18,271 nt of DNA from NCBI GenBank assembly GCA_900617975.1, contig UZAE01013884.1, forward strand, positions 1-18,271, read 5' to 3'. Source of the DNA: Rodentolepis nana (lineage: Eukaryota > Platyhelminthes > Cestoda > Cyclophyllidea > Hymenolepididae). The notes under the pieces were generated by a model that was not told the origin of the DNA, did not search any database, and worked only from the letters and a program-made list of their open reading frames with translations. Made by a program: the position numbers and the translations under genes. Below, piece by piece: positions 1 to 9,249 of the stretch; positions within the stretch are counted from its first letter, which is position 1, and each line of letters opens with the position of its first letter.

Positions 1-310
1 TATATCAAATGGCAGGCGTTTTGGTAGTTATCATTAGCTTTTTAGCTGACTTCAGGCTTCACAGAGGGAAGGAGGAACATCAAAGTGAAAAAAGTTGTGA
101 GGAGGAGGAACAGAAGAGTGTTTCAAATACGAAGGCAGAAAAGGTAGAAAAAAGGTGATGTGAGTACCGTGAAAGTAGTCGAATATGAAATACAGTGGGG
201 TCATGGCAGTTTGAAGTCAGTAGTCAACTGCCGGTTAATAGACTTTTTTGCCGTATGAGTATACGTTGCCCAGGGTGCACCATGTGAGGGTAAGTCTATC
301 GCACACCCCT
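1..310 (-). mobile_element. SINE-like retroposon, copy A (antisense)
   Basis: This copy of the window's main repeat family reads on the minus strand. Its 5' head is at 310 (gtgtgcgatagac on the minus strand) and its 3' end, GCCTGCCATTTGATATA, reaches position 1, so the tail and the left target duplication are probably cut off by the window edge. Head, pyrimidine-rich body (seen here as purines) and hairpin-bearing tail are all present, so the copy is nearly full length. One arm of the tail hairpin (22-33) has a mismatch. The head abuts the gag-like remnant at 311-715, which suggests insertion into or beside that older element. The short open frame crossing this copy is not a protein gene. Confidence 0.9.
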
Positions 311-715
311 CATTTCGAATGTTCGAACGGAATAACTGCATTCTCCCCATTTTTTTCGTTGGAAGATCCTCATTTTCTGTTTCCTTGACAAAATTCACTT
401 CTTGTTTCTCGTTTTCATTCAGTGACTAGTGCAGGAAATAGTTCTGTCTCTCACTGCCTGCTATTCCCTCCAATCATTTTCATATATTTTTTTTCATATC
501 GGTGGAGATTCTTCTTTGGGGACTGTGATTTTGCGCTATATGTTCTGTCACCTGACTGATTGTTTATTAAACCCTCTGGGTGACGTGCTGAGAATTCAAA
601 TTTAATTAGGCACCTTGTCTCCCTATGTCCTCGCATGCCGCACAAATTGCAATTATGGGATTTATAAGGGCAAAATCGAGCAAAGTACAAATCATCACAG
701 AACCAGATCTTCAAT
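311..715 (-). pseudogene. Ty3/Gypsy-like gag nucleocapsid remnant with two CCHC knuckles
   Basis: Read on the minus strand from 714, the open frame shows a CX2CX4HX4C zinc knuckle at 651-610 (CNLCGMRGHRETRC). Immediately upstream is a degraded knuckle: C6 and C15 are kept, while the positions expected to be C3 and H10 are I and Y. Six residues separate C15 from the second knuckle. Paired knuckles of this spacing are typical of the nucleocapsid end of arthropod Ty3/Gypsy gag proteins, which bind the element's RNA. The frame has a TAA just upstream (715-717), a TGA at 451-453, and apparently a single-base frameshift near 420. After that shift a charged frame (NFVKETENEDLPTKK) runs almost to SINE copy A at 310. 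No protease or reverse transcriptase is visible. A LINE ORF1 or a cellular zinc-knuckle protein is less likely but possible. Confidence 0.55.
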
Positions 716-717
716 TA

Positions 718-1171
718 AAGACTACCGGAGAGTGTAAACATTCGAGGGCGCGAAAGAGGGGGGGGGGTCACAGTTTCACGTTAGAAAAATTATAATTCCA
801 TAATTATGTTCACCAAATTCATGTTCCTGTCAAAATTATCCAATGTGAGGTATTAGTTCTTCGGTTATTCGACATCACTTTGACAAGGCTCTCGAAGGTC
901 ACTAATGAATAGAGGGTGTTTCACCGATTTGTAGAACAGATGATTTTGGGACCGGAGGGGTGGGGGTGGGTGGGCAATTTAGGGGAGGAAATACCCAGAG
1001 TTTCTACTCTTCCTATCTTTTCATTGTGCCAAGGTCAAGTCCATCCAATATTTAATTCCGATATAATACAATATGCAATTAAATTTAGTCAAAACTGATG
1101 TCTCAGCTAAAAAAGTGTCGAAAAATTTCAACATATAAAATTTTCATTTACAGAATTGCTTTCTTCTTTGA
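718..1171. other. Unassigned AT-rich spacer with a G10 run
   Basis: No gene is supported here. There is a run of ten G at 758-767 and a G-rich stretch at about 949-990. The minus strand just right of the gag remnant may be more of that element (a frame with one TAA leads into it), but no motif confirms this. The plus-strand frame at 916-1098 has no recognisable domain. Confidence 0.6.
758..767. repeat. G10 homopolymer
   Basis: Ten uninterrupted G in AT-rich DNA, in the spacer right of the gag remnant. Confidence 0.9.
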
Positions 1172-1488
1172 GGTGTGCAATAGACTTACCTCCACGTGGT
1201 GCACCCTGTGTTACGTATACTCAAACGGCAAAAAAGTCTATCAACGGGCAGTTGACTTCTGACTTCAAACTACCATCAGCATACTGTATGTCATATTCTA
1301 CCACTTCCACGGTATTCATCCTACCTTTTCTCTGCCTTTGTGTCTGTCACTTTTACATCTGTAAATCACTCTTCTGTTCCCCACCCATCGACTTCCTGTT
1401 ACGTTGATGTTTCTTCTCCCTGGGAAGCCCGAAGTCAGTCGAATAGCTAATGATAATTATCAAAACGCCTGCCATTTGAAATAAATAT
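1172..1488 (+). mobile_element. SINE-like retroposon, copy B
   Basis: A full-length copy in plus orientation. It starts at ggtgtgcaatagacttacc and runs through the CCACGTGG/GGTGCACC head, the AAAAAAGTCTAT block, and the pyrimidine-rich body to the tail hairpin TGAT-AATT-ATCA (1451-1462), GCCTGCCATTTGA and an ataaatatat end. I find no convincing target-site duplication. The copy stands head-to-head with copy A, 861 bp away. It is more diverged from the others in the body (for example CTGTGTTACG where most copies have CTGGGCAACG). The 83-codon frame across it is a by-product of the repeat. Confidence 0.92.
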
Positions 1489-2709
1489 ATTATTTTACTT
1501 GATTCTCAAGTTATATTTTTGAGGTTAAAATGACTGTTTTGTCAGGTCTTTGACTTTGAGTAGACGCAGTATAAATGTAATGGTCTAGCATCTGACCAAA
1601 AGCCAATTGATGAGCGAGAATTAGTGTACGTTGTATATAAGAATTGAGTATCAAGTTAATTTGGGTTCATTAGAGTGGAGCAATCAATCTTATGAGCGCA
1701 AGAATGTTCCAACCTGGAGCGGCTGAGTTTGGAAGTAAGTGAGGTCAGGAATGTAGTGACCTTTTGATCAAAAATCAACAGACAATAGTCACTACAGTGT
1801 TAATTTAACCAAAACACACGCAAACAACCCAAATAAATGTGTCCCACTCCATATATTTGTTTCCACTATATCGTTGGGGTTGGAAGATCACTGATCTTAT
1901 TCCAAGGATTGTTGAAGCAGCGATTTGATAAAGATTTGAGAGAAATTTAAATTTAGAGACGATATTTAAAATCTTTTACTCTAAGCGACATGAAAAAGTT
2001 CTTAATTGTGGAGATAAACCTAGTCTTTTTGCATATATTTGTGAAATAATTAAATACTCGAAGATAAATAATAAAAAATGTTGAATAAATGACAGTCAAA
2101 AGATTAAAGTACTTTTTCTCATTCATTTAAATCACTTTTTAAAACGATTGAAGTAAATGAATGAAGTAGATTTTAATTTTTTTGCAATCTATCACTGTTA
2201 TTTCCGAAGATGCGATATCAAACCATTTTGACAGACAATTTTCTGTCTATTCGATGAAAAAATTCGCTGACAGCCTAGTAAATATACCCTATAACAGTCG
2301 TTGAGATTTCTTATCTGGAAAAATCCTTCGTCTTACCTTTTCACAATAACGCAAGCATTACCATTTGCTATTTGAATGCTGAATATTAACAAAAAAACTA
2401 TTTCTCACCGGCTAAAAGACCGAACACGCTCCTCATATGGATCGAATTAAATCGCCTTCTGCATAGGCATTCTGCGTTTGGAAAATGTTGGAAATGTGTG
2501 AAAGAAAAGAAGTCACTGAGAGACTCTCCTACTCCTAGAGTGGCTGCTGTGAACTCATCTGGAAATCGGGTCTGCCAAAGTTCACTTTGATCCTAAAAAG
2601 AACTCTCTTCTTGAGCGCTCTTGCTCCCTTTTGTTCCCCTATCTGCTTAGGGGCCATACATAAAATCAAGATCCGAATGGCTTTCTCAGTAATAATTAAA
2701 CAATGGTTC
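1489..2709. other. Unassigned AT-rich DNA
   Basis: No coding region, RNA gene or known element is recognisable. The only local structure I can point to is the inverted repeat at 1752-1796. Composition is AT-rich with frequent stops in all frames. Confidence 0.6.
1752..1796. repeat. 9-bp perfect inverted repeat, 27-bp spacer
   Basis: TGTAGTGAC at 1752-1760 is the exact reverse complement of GTCACTACA at 1788-1796. The pair does not extend outward. It could form a small hairpin or be the ends of a very short element, but nothing else supports either reading. Confidence 0.5.
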
Positions 2710-2724
2710 ATAATTTAGGAAAGA
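2710..2724. repeat. Target-site duplication, left copy, of SINE copy C
   Basis: The 15-mer ATAATTTAGGAAAGA lies immediately before the element head and is repeated exactly at 3053-3067, immediately after its tail. A duplication of this size is what LINE-type target-primed reverse transcription leaves. Confidence 0.9.
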
Positions 2725-3052
2725 GGGGTGTGCGATAGACTTACCTCCACGTGGTGCACCCTGGGCAACGTATGCTCATACGGCAAAAAAGTCTATTGAC
2801 TGGCAGTTGACTTCTCACTTCAAATTACCATCACCTCACTCTATGCCATATTCGACTATTTCCACAGTGCTCACCTCGCCTTTATTCTACCTTTGCGTCT
2901 GTTTCTTTTACATCTTTGAAACACTCTTCTCTCACCCCCCCCCCCCCCCTCCTCTCTCCTTTTTTCCACTTTGATTTTCCTTCCCCTCTGTGAAGCCTGA
3001 AGTCAACTAAAGGGCTAATGATAATCATCAAGACGCCTGCCATTTGATATAA
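2725..3052 (+). mobile_element. SINE-like retroposon, copy C (reference copy with perfect TSD)
   Basis: This is the best-defined member: a 15-bp perfect target-site duplication fixes both ends. It starts GGGGTGTGCGATAGACTTACC. The head contains two overlapping palindromes, CCACGTGG and GGTGCACC. Next come CGGCAAAAAAGTCTATTGAC and about 150 nt of pyrimidine-rich body, which here has expanded to a run of 15 C at 2935-2949. It closes with TGAAGTCAACTAAAGGGC, the hairpin TGAT-AATC-ATCA (3019-3030), GCCTGCCATTTGATAT and a short A/T end. There is no protein-coding capacity, so it must use an enzyme made elsewhere. Its 3' end matches the LINE at 17919-18271. I do not recognise the head as tRNA-, 5S- or 7SL-derived. 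Confidence 0.95.
2935..2949. repeat. C15 homopolymer inside SINE copy C
   Basis: Fifteen C where the family consensus has about five, so the run expanded after or during insertion. Confidence 0.9.
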
Positions 3053-3067
3053 ATAATTTAGGAAAGA
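3053..3067. repeat. Target-site duplication, right copy, of SINE copy C
   Basis: This is an exact repeat of 2710-2724 and follows the A/T-rich end of copy C directly. Because the duplication begins with A/T, the exact tail/TSD border could shift by a base or two. Confidence 0.9.
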
Positions 3068-4237
3068 TTACAATAGGTCAATCTTTTCCAACATATCCCT
3101 CATCACTTGTGATTTTTTTTCAATTACACCCTCCATTATGCTAATATTATTGAAGTTGTAGCCACTCAGAAAATATCTTTCATTACAGTTGGCTTAACTG
3201 CGCCAAAAGTTTCCCAAGGACTGTGAGATATCTAGTAACCTCCGCTAAGTAGTGCATTGATAGCTCGAATATAAATATTTCTGAAGTAAAAGAGGTTGAG
3301 CGACAGATATGACAACTGCTTGACTTCATATGTGTTCTCAAAACCAAAAACGTCTTCATATTTTCTTTGTTATGGGTTCAAAACCATAAATATTCATCCG
3401 TAAGTGAACTTACGACAACTAATTCCTTCCCAAATTAAAAGAAAATGCCTAACAAAACTGATGGATTAATAACATTTCAATAATATTACCAAAAAAGTTA
3501 TAATAATCTAAATGACTTGAAATGGTAATTCTGGTTTTCATAGACGAGCACGTTGTTCAGACCTTCATGCGACTTGAATATCGAATAAGATGGGTATTTA
3601 TACACGTAATATAGGGTTTAAAGAATTAAAAGGTGGTTGTTCACCGCATTTAATGTCCATTAAGTTAATCAATTTTGTATAATCAAAGGATAGAGTCTAA
3701 AATAACTGATTTAGAGAGAATTTGTTGCGTAGGATCAAAAAAAACGGTACACATAGTTTTAATCATGTAACAGTGGAATTCACTAAAATAAATCTTGTAA
3801 GAGGATAATTTTGTTTCAATAGACAAACTTCTAATCGAAACCTAAATAGGGGGTAGCAAAAAAATAGACACATAAAAAATAATACATCTAAAAACAATCA
3901 AGTTCTAGTTGATAAAACAAAAATTGATGTGAACTTTTAAAATTAACGCATTTTATTGGAAAAAATATATATATATTTATACATAATGTTAGAAATATCG
4001 CGATGCGTTTAAATCGTTTGATGCGCCAGTTCAAAATTAAGAACAGTTAACTTTGGGTGAGGCACTAGTCAAATAACATAAAAAAGGCAAATCTTAATTA
4101 GATTAATGAAAATTTTACGCTGCTACTTGCTTTGAAGTATGTGCATTGGGGGTGTACTCTTCGGGAGCGAAGAATGCGAATTCTATCAAGTTCTTTAAAA
4201 GCCAGACTTGATCGGAGCAGTTGACATGGCTTTTTGT
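3068..4237. other. Unassigned AT-rich DNA with a short AT microsatellite
   Basis: No gene or element is recognised. The stretch is strongly AT-rich and contains an (AT)6 run at 3965-3976. No open frame of note exists on either strand. Confidence 0.6.
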
Positions 4238-4248
4238 GGGGGGGGGGG
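4238..4248. repeat. G11 homopolymer
   Basis: Eleven G at the start of the copia-like frame. Because any indel here shifts the frame, the reading upstream of 4249 is unreliable. Confidence 0.9.
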
Positions 4249-4425
4249 TATATCAATAGTACCGATCACATGATCTTCTGTTTCGCAAATGACCGTAGTA
4301 ACCATTATAAAAATATCGATTCAACCCACTTGGAAGTTAAATATTATTGGCTATTTAGAGGAGTGGACACGGAAAAGAAACTTCCTATTCCTTGTAATAA
4401 CACTTTTGATATTTTAATAATTTGA
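4240..4425 (+). pseudogene. Possible Ty1/copia pol (RNase H C-terminal) remnant
   Basis: This frame of about 62 codons has no ATG at its start and follows a run of 11 G (4238-4248). It contains NDRSNH, then STHLEVKYYW, then a segment ending TFDILI. Copia-type pol proteins end with an RNase H segment in which DNxxAIxLAxNPxxHxRSKH(I/L)(D/E)VKYHxxRexV is followed by a PT...ADILTK block. The order and spacing here resemble that, with a three-residue insertion before HLEVKYYW and degraded catalytic surroundings. No integrase or reverse transcriptase motifs are seen upstream, and both flanks are plain AT-rich DNA. If the assignment is right, this is a short, old fragment. Chance resemblance cannot be excluded. 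Confidence 0.35.
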
Positions 4426-5238
4426 TTTATAATTTGAAAATAATACAGGCTTCTAAATTAATCAGATTGGTGCTCCATTGAATTGATAATAGCTCCATGG
4501 TTTTACTGAATGATATTTATAATATGCCTTTTTCCGACCAGTTTTTTTTTGTTTTAATTCTTGACTACTTTTAAATTTCATTCTTTTTTATATAGAAATT
4601 CGATTTTCGTATGAAAACGAAATAGCTACTTAAATTTAGGTGATTGATTTGGAAGTAAAACCTAGTGAGTACAGGCCTTCATATGAGACTTCAGTGTTGA
4701 CCATAAATCATTCATAACGGAATTGGATTGATAAATGGGTTAAAAGTATTCCTAATGACAATTGAGAAAACTCTTAAACAGTGCATTTGTTTAAAATGAC
4801 TAATCTAAAGATTTAGAGGTAAAATTAAATGGCCAAGTTAAATTCAGCTTAAATTTCACTTAAGACACAACACTTTTGCCATTGTGATATGCATGTTCTC
4901 TTTAATTATCTTTCGGGCTAATTATAAGAACCAATCTTTTCAAAGAAGGTTTAATTTAAAATTTAATGAATCAATAACAATCAGCCTCCTTTTAACATCG
5001 GAATATCTTTTACTTTGGCAAAATTACCGAAGCTATCGCATTTTAACACTTAGGTCTTATCCTCGTGCTTAAATTTGTACATATCCACCAAACACTTCAA
5101 CTGCTTAGAGCTTTCATCAGACTCCAAATTTTCTATTTTCAAGTTCCTTGTAACGGGTTTCGGAATTCTCTCCCCCTGCTTTTGAAGTACTCTCTTTCTA
5201 TCTCTTTCTGGTACATTTCAAATTGAGACGCTGAAGCT
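4426..5238. other. Unassigned AT-rich DNA
   Basis: I see no feature in this stretch. The frame at 4884-5072 has no recognisable domain and ordinary AT-rich composition, so I do not call it a gene. Confidence 0.6.
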
Positions 5239-5249
5239 ATTTTCTTCAA
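5239..5249. repeat. Candidate target-site duplication, left copy, of SINE copy D
   Basis: ATTTTCTTCAA recurs exactly at 5566-5576, after the tail of copy D. Six bases (5250-5255) separate it from the consensus head, so either the head carries a few extra 5' bases or the duplication was originally longer and has decayed. Confidence 0.6.
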
Positions 5250-5255
5250 AGAAGA

Positions 5256-5565
5256 GGGTTGTGCGACAGACTTACCTCTACGTGGTACATCCTGAGCAAC
5301 GTATATTTATACGGCAAAAAGTCTATAATCTTGGAGTTGATTTCTCACTTCAAACTACATCACCACACTGTATGCCATATTCGACCACCTTCCCAGTACT
5401 CACCTTACCTTTACCTATATGTTTGTCTCTTTTACATCCTTGAATCGCTTTTCTGTTCCCCCTCTCGAATTTTTCTCAGTTTGTTATTCCTTCCCTCTGT
5501 GATGCCCGAAGTCATCTAAAGGGTTAATGATAGCTATCAAAACGAATGCAATTTAATACAAATAA
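5256..5565 (+). mobile_element. SINE-like retroposon, copy D (diverged)
   Basis: A full-length but clearly older copy: the head reads GGGTTGTGCGACAGACTTACC and the tail core GCCTGCCATTT has decayed to GAATGCAATTT. The hairpin is kept as TGAT-AGCT-ATCA (5528-5539), a complete 12-base palindrome whose loop differs from the other copies. The end runs into ACAAATAAA. Flanking 11-bp repeats support retroposition. Two overlapping short frames across the copy are by-products and not genes. Confidence 0.9.
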
Positions 5566-5576
5566 ATTTTCTTCAA
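5566..5576. repeat. Candidate target-site duplication, right copy, of SINE copy D
   Basis: An exact 11-bp repeat of 5239-5249, placed directly after the A/T-rich end of copy D. Confidence 0.6.
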
Positions 5577-6366
5577 CACGCTCTCTTTAGACTTGCCTTG
5601 AATGTTCGTTTTATTTAGGCCACAACAAAGTCGATTTTGTGGTACACTTCGTGGAAATACTTGAAACTTCATTAAATCAAGTTTCCTTGTATATCAAATT
5701 CCTAATCCGCATTCAACTTGATCGATATTTTTTGACATAACAATGATTAACTTTATTCAAAGTTTTTCACTTATACATCTTTAGGACAAGCATTCCAGTT
5801 GAAGGTCGCAAATGACAGATAATTTGCTTCTTATAACAATTTACATTTTATAAATTGCTAACAAATGCCAAAATCACAACTTCTTTTCGAAGAATAATTG
5901 ATAATCTCCTTGCAGTTTTTTAATTGATTGATTTAAATGTAAATTTAGGTGGTAATAGGAGCAAATGCATGCTAAAAACATGAAAAATCCTGCTTTCTAC
6001 CAGTATTTAACATCAATTAAATGAATAATCGAACGCTATCGTTACCACAGCTCCCCCTCAACTGATGCAATTGTTATTTCGAACATATGGTGCTCGGAAA
6101 TCAGTCTTTGTGCTTTTACCTTAGTTGTCTACAAAATTCCCAAATAAAAAAAACATATGAACCGGGTATTTTAAAAAGGGAAAGAATGTTGAACGATTCC
6201 CAATTGGTTAAGTAGAAAATGCTGTTTCCTCCTCCTCTCTATTTAAATCTACTTTCTACTCCCAACCATTATTTAATTCATGCTTCATTGATTAATCTAA
6301 TATGTTAAAGCCTATGTTAATATTAGCTCAAAAAACTCGTCTCTATTTTATGTTTAGTGATGAGCA

Positions 6367-6384
6367 ATATATATATATATATAT
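6367..6384. repeat. (AT)9 microsatellite
   Basis: Nine uninterrupted AT units in AT-rich DNA. Confidence 0.9.
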
Positions 6385-8271
6385 TTCTGATTTTATCTAA
6401 ATTGCTATATTCGATTAATATTCATATATTAACATTATTGTAAGGACAATTTAAGTTAATGGATGCACTGATACTTACACCAGAACGAGAAATAAATTAC
6501 AAGGATTTCCTCCATGGCATGTAAGGGAATGTGAAATTGCCGATTAATTATTACTGATAATAGCAAAGAAGACATTTTGCTCAATTTTTAAATTTTTTGA
6601 ATGCATGCGAACAAGAGGAACAGACGAAAGTTCAAATAAGTTAGGCAAGTGGAGGTGGGGAGAGGCACACTTTTGAGATACTAACCACGTTTGGGTTCTG
6701 AAAGTGATGAACTCTTCATATTTGCACAAGTTGTAAAATCTTGCTATTCGAATTTAAGAGTCGGTGACCATATTCACCATATATCGCTAGAGCTCGGTGT
6801 CAACGATTTTAACATAGATCGTAAATAATGATCCTCAATTCTGTTTCTAAATCTTAAAGTAACGAATAGTTGAGTTAATAGAAGGCATTTTAGCGATTGA
6901 ATGAATTACACTGACAACCAGTTTTTGGTTTGTACAAATTTCTAATTTAGTAACTTTACCTTCCCCTGTTTCGCAGTCCCTGAGCTTCGCGTCAAAGTAG
7001 ACTGTTATATTTAAACCATCAGTATTATTTGGGGAAAAAATGCGTGTTCAGGGGATAATTCAAAATTTTTCTTTATTGACCCGTCTTTCCGCGTTGCCGC
7101 CTACTTGAATGATTTACTCGCCACTTCAATTGACAACACAAACATTCTAGTTGGCAACTATTTGCGGGCATTAGGCTGAAGAATTTAAAAATTCATAAAA
7201 CCAAAATCCCCCAGAGTAATTACCATTTCTCTAAGCCTCTGCGTCAGATGCCTGAGGTCAAATCTCCTTCGCCTGTCAACGCGCTGCAACACGAACGACT
7301 AATTCCCGGGAGAGAGGTCAAATCTGCAATTTTCCCCTGAATTACAGTTGAAAATTTTTGCGTTTCTACCGGAATAGGGAAAAAACGCGTATTAGTTAGG
7401 AAAATAGTTAGCCTGTGTATGGATAAAAAACACACTTTTATCTTTATGCAAAGAGATATTAAGTGAAGTTGATGGTCACAAGTAAATGAGTTGGAAAACA
7501 GATTTACGACCTTCAATAATAATAGGAACAATTTCAAATGAACGTCAAATAGTATGGAAATTGAAGGATTTTTCGCTGATTGAACTTAGTCCCACAGGAG
7601 ATTCAATGACAATCACAATTACTTTTGATTTACTAGCGCATAGTGATGCTTATTTACCGACAAATTGGAGTAAAAGATCGATTCAGCTGATACTCTTCCA
7701 TGCCATAATAATAAGTCATGATAATAGTGCTTTCACTTAGCATAAAACCTGCATGTAATTTTGCATTTTTATCTAAGCTATAACATAAAATATTGTTGCA
7801 TGTCCAAATTTGATCTACTATCAACATTTTAAAGTGTCATAGTTCTTATGTAAATTTTCTTATTCAACTTGTTAAATGTTCAAGACAACCTTTGTCAAAA
7901 TGCAGGCTTAACAAAGCTGCTGTATGAAGGCGATTAAATTTGTACTTAGACAATTCTGTCCGAGTGCTGTTAGTTGATTAATGAATTGTCAAAATGGACA
8001 AATCTTAGCACTACTAGGTAGCACACAGGAATTTTAATTGATCTAAGCCAAAAACGCCCTTTCTGATCCTGGAATACTAATCCATATCGTCGTGGCCAAG
8101 AGATTTGTGGAATCATTTACGATGCCGCTCATGTACGTAAGTCCATAAGGAACCAATCGTAAATCTGTCCACCTAAACATTAATTTCAAGGTCAAGAGTT
8201 TTAGAAAATGTTTCAACACGAGATAATTTCAAATAAATGTAATTTTTTTGCTAAAAAACTAAAGCTTTTCC

Positions 8272-8292
8272 ATATATATATATATATATATA
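8272..8292. repeat. (AT)10 microsatellite
   Basis: About ten uninterrupted AT units. It is the longest AT run in the window. Confidence 0.9.
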
Positions 8293-9177
8293 CTAATGCT
8301 TCGGAAATTGTATAAACAAAGCTTAAAATTGTTTTAATGTGAAATTGTTTAAACTTTGAGCTAGCGTTCTTGAAAATCTTATCAAAAAAAATTAAATTCG
8401 CTTTATTTTATTTCAATTTTTTTCTATTTTTGGATTATCCTAATGCTATTTTTTTCATTTGTCGCCTGGGCATATAAGTTAAATGTTCTAGGAAATCATG
8501 GTTGCAATTAGCGTTGCTAATGTGATTTTAATTTAAGTAAATCGAATTGAGATGAAAAGAGTCGGCTAATTCTAACTGTCTGCAAAATGGTAGCATTTTC
8601 GAAATTTGGCTGATTGAGAATTAATTAAATGTCCTTCTCCTATTCTGCTCCATGGTCAATTGGTTTAATTTTTAAAAACTTGCCACTTTTTCGTATTTCC
8701 TGAATGGTCACCAGAACTCACTAAATAACTCTTTTGAAACACGTTTCCATCACATAAACACGACAATAGCCGGCCAAGTGAACCATTAGCCTGATATTAA
8801 TAAAACTCTGCTCTTGATTAATACTTTGTGAAGTAGATATTCCGCACGTCCGTAGAACCGCATGTATTCATATATATTTACCCATGAGATGCTAATGATT
8901 TTTTCAAATACTAGTCAGTCGCGTGGACTGATAAAAGTATTATGACAAAAGAAAATAAGACCATTTTTGCAGGGGTGGTATGATATCCAAATATTACTTT
9001 TTAGCTGCGTTTTTTTCTGACTAATGATTCATTTGGCATTGACATGCCTCCAGCAACTGCTGTTCTTGTGCACATTCAGGGCTGAATGGATTCTCTAACC
9101 GTTATCCCAGACGCCATTATGAAGGCTGATAATGGTTTACTAACTGGATATATGAATTGAAATAATTAAATTTATAT

Positions 9178-9222
9178 GGGTGGGGTATTTTTTGGGTGAT
9201 TACATATCACCCCTCCCCACCC
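9178..9222. repeat. Nested hairpin beside a C-rich/CA tract
   Basis: An outer stem GGGTGGGG (9178-9185) pairs exactly with CCCCACCC (9215-9222). An inner stem GGGTGAT (9194-9200) pairs exactly with ATCACCC (9206-9212) around the loop TACAT. The two stems are separated by an eight-base bulge (TATTTTTT) on one side and two bases on the other. A C-rich and CA-repeat tract follows directly. It may be a simple-sequence by-product; no gene adjoins it for which it could act as a regulator. Confidence 0.5.
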
Positions 9223-9230
9223 CCACCCCC

Positions 9231-9249
9231 CACACACACACATACACAC
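9231..9249. repeat. CA microsatellite
   Basis: CA repeats with one TA interruption, directly following a C-rich run. Confidence 0.85.

Larger units (their letters stand above)
5577..9177. other. Long unassigned AT-rich region with two AT microsatellites
   Basis: Over 3.5 kb without a recognisable gene, RNA or element. It contains (AT)n runs at 6367-6384 and 8272-8292. The longest ATG-started frame (7486-7740, plus, 84 codons) and an overlapping minus-strand frame (7244-7537) show no motif, signal or family resemblance. The region could hold introns of a gene whose exons lie elsewhere or degraded elements too old to see by eye. Confidence 0.6.

Noticed and set aside
1156..1407. Recurrent short frame (GCAIDLPPRGAPW... 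type) in copies B and E, and in antisense copy A
   Set aside because: It is the translation of the repeated SINE head. It is broken differently in each copy and has no domain. The frames at 5259-5519 and 13031-13270 are likewise SINE by-products.
1172..1488. Target-site duplication for copy B
   Set aside because: Flanking sequences share only loose T-rich similarity; no exact repeat of 7 bp or more was found next to both ends.
2752..2815. Possible Pol III A and B boxes in the SINE (TGGTGCACCCTGG and AGTTGACTTCT in copy C)
   Set aside because: The A-box-like match has two extra bases and the B-box-like match misses key positions. No tRNA fold could be drawn through the head, so a tRNA origin is not supported.
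7486..7740. 84-codon ATG-started frame
   Set aside because: No recognisable motif, AT-rich composition like its surroundings, and a frame of similar size overlaps on the other strand. It is expected by chance in 18 kb.
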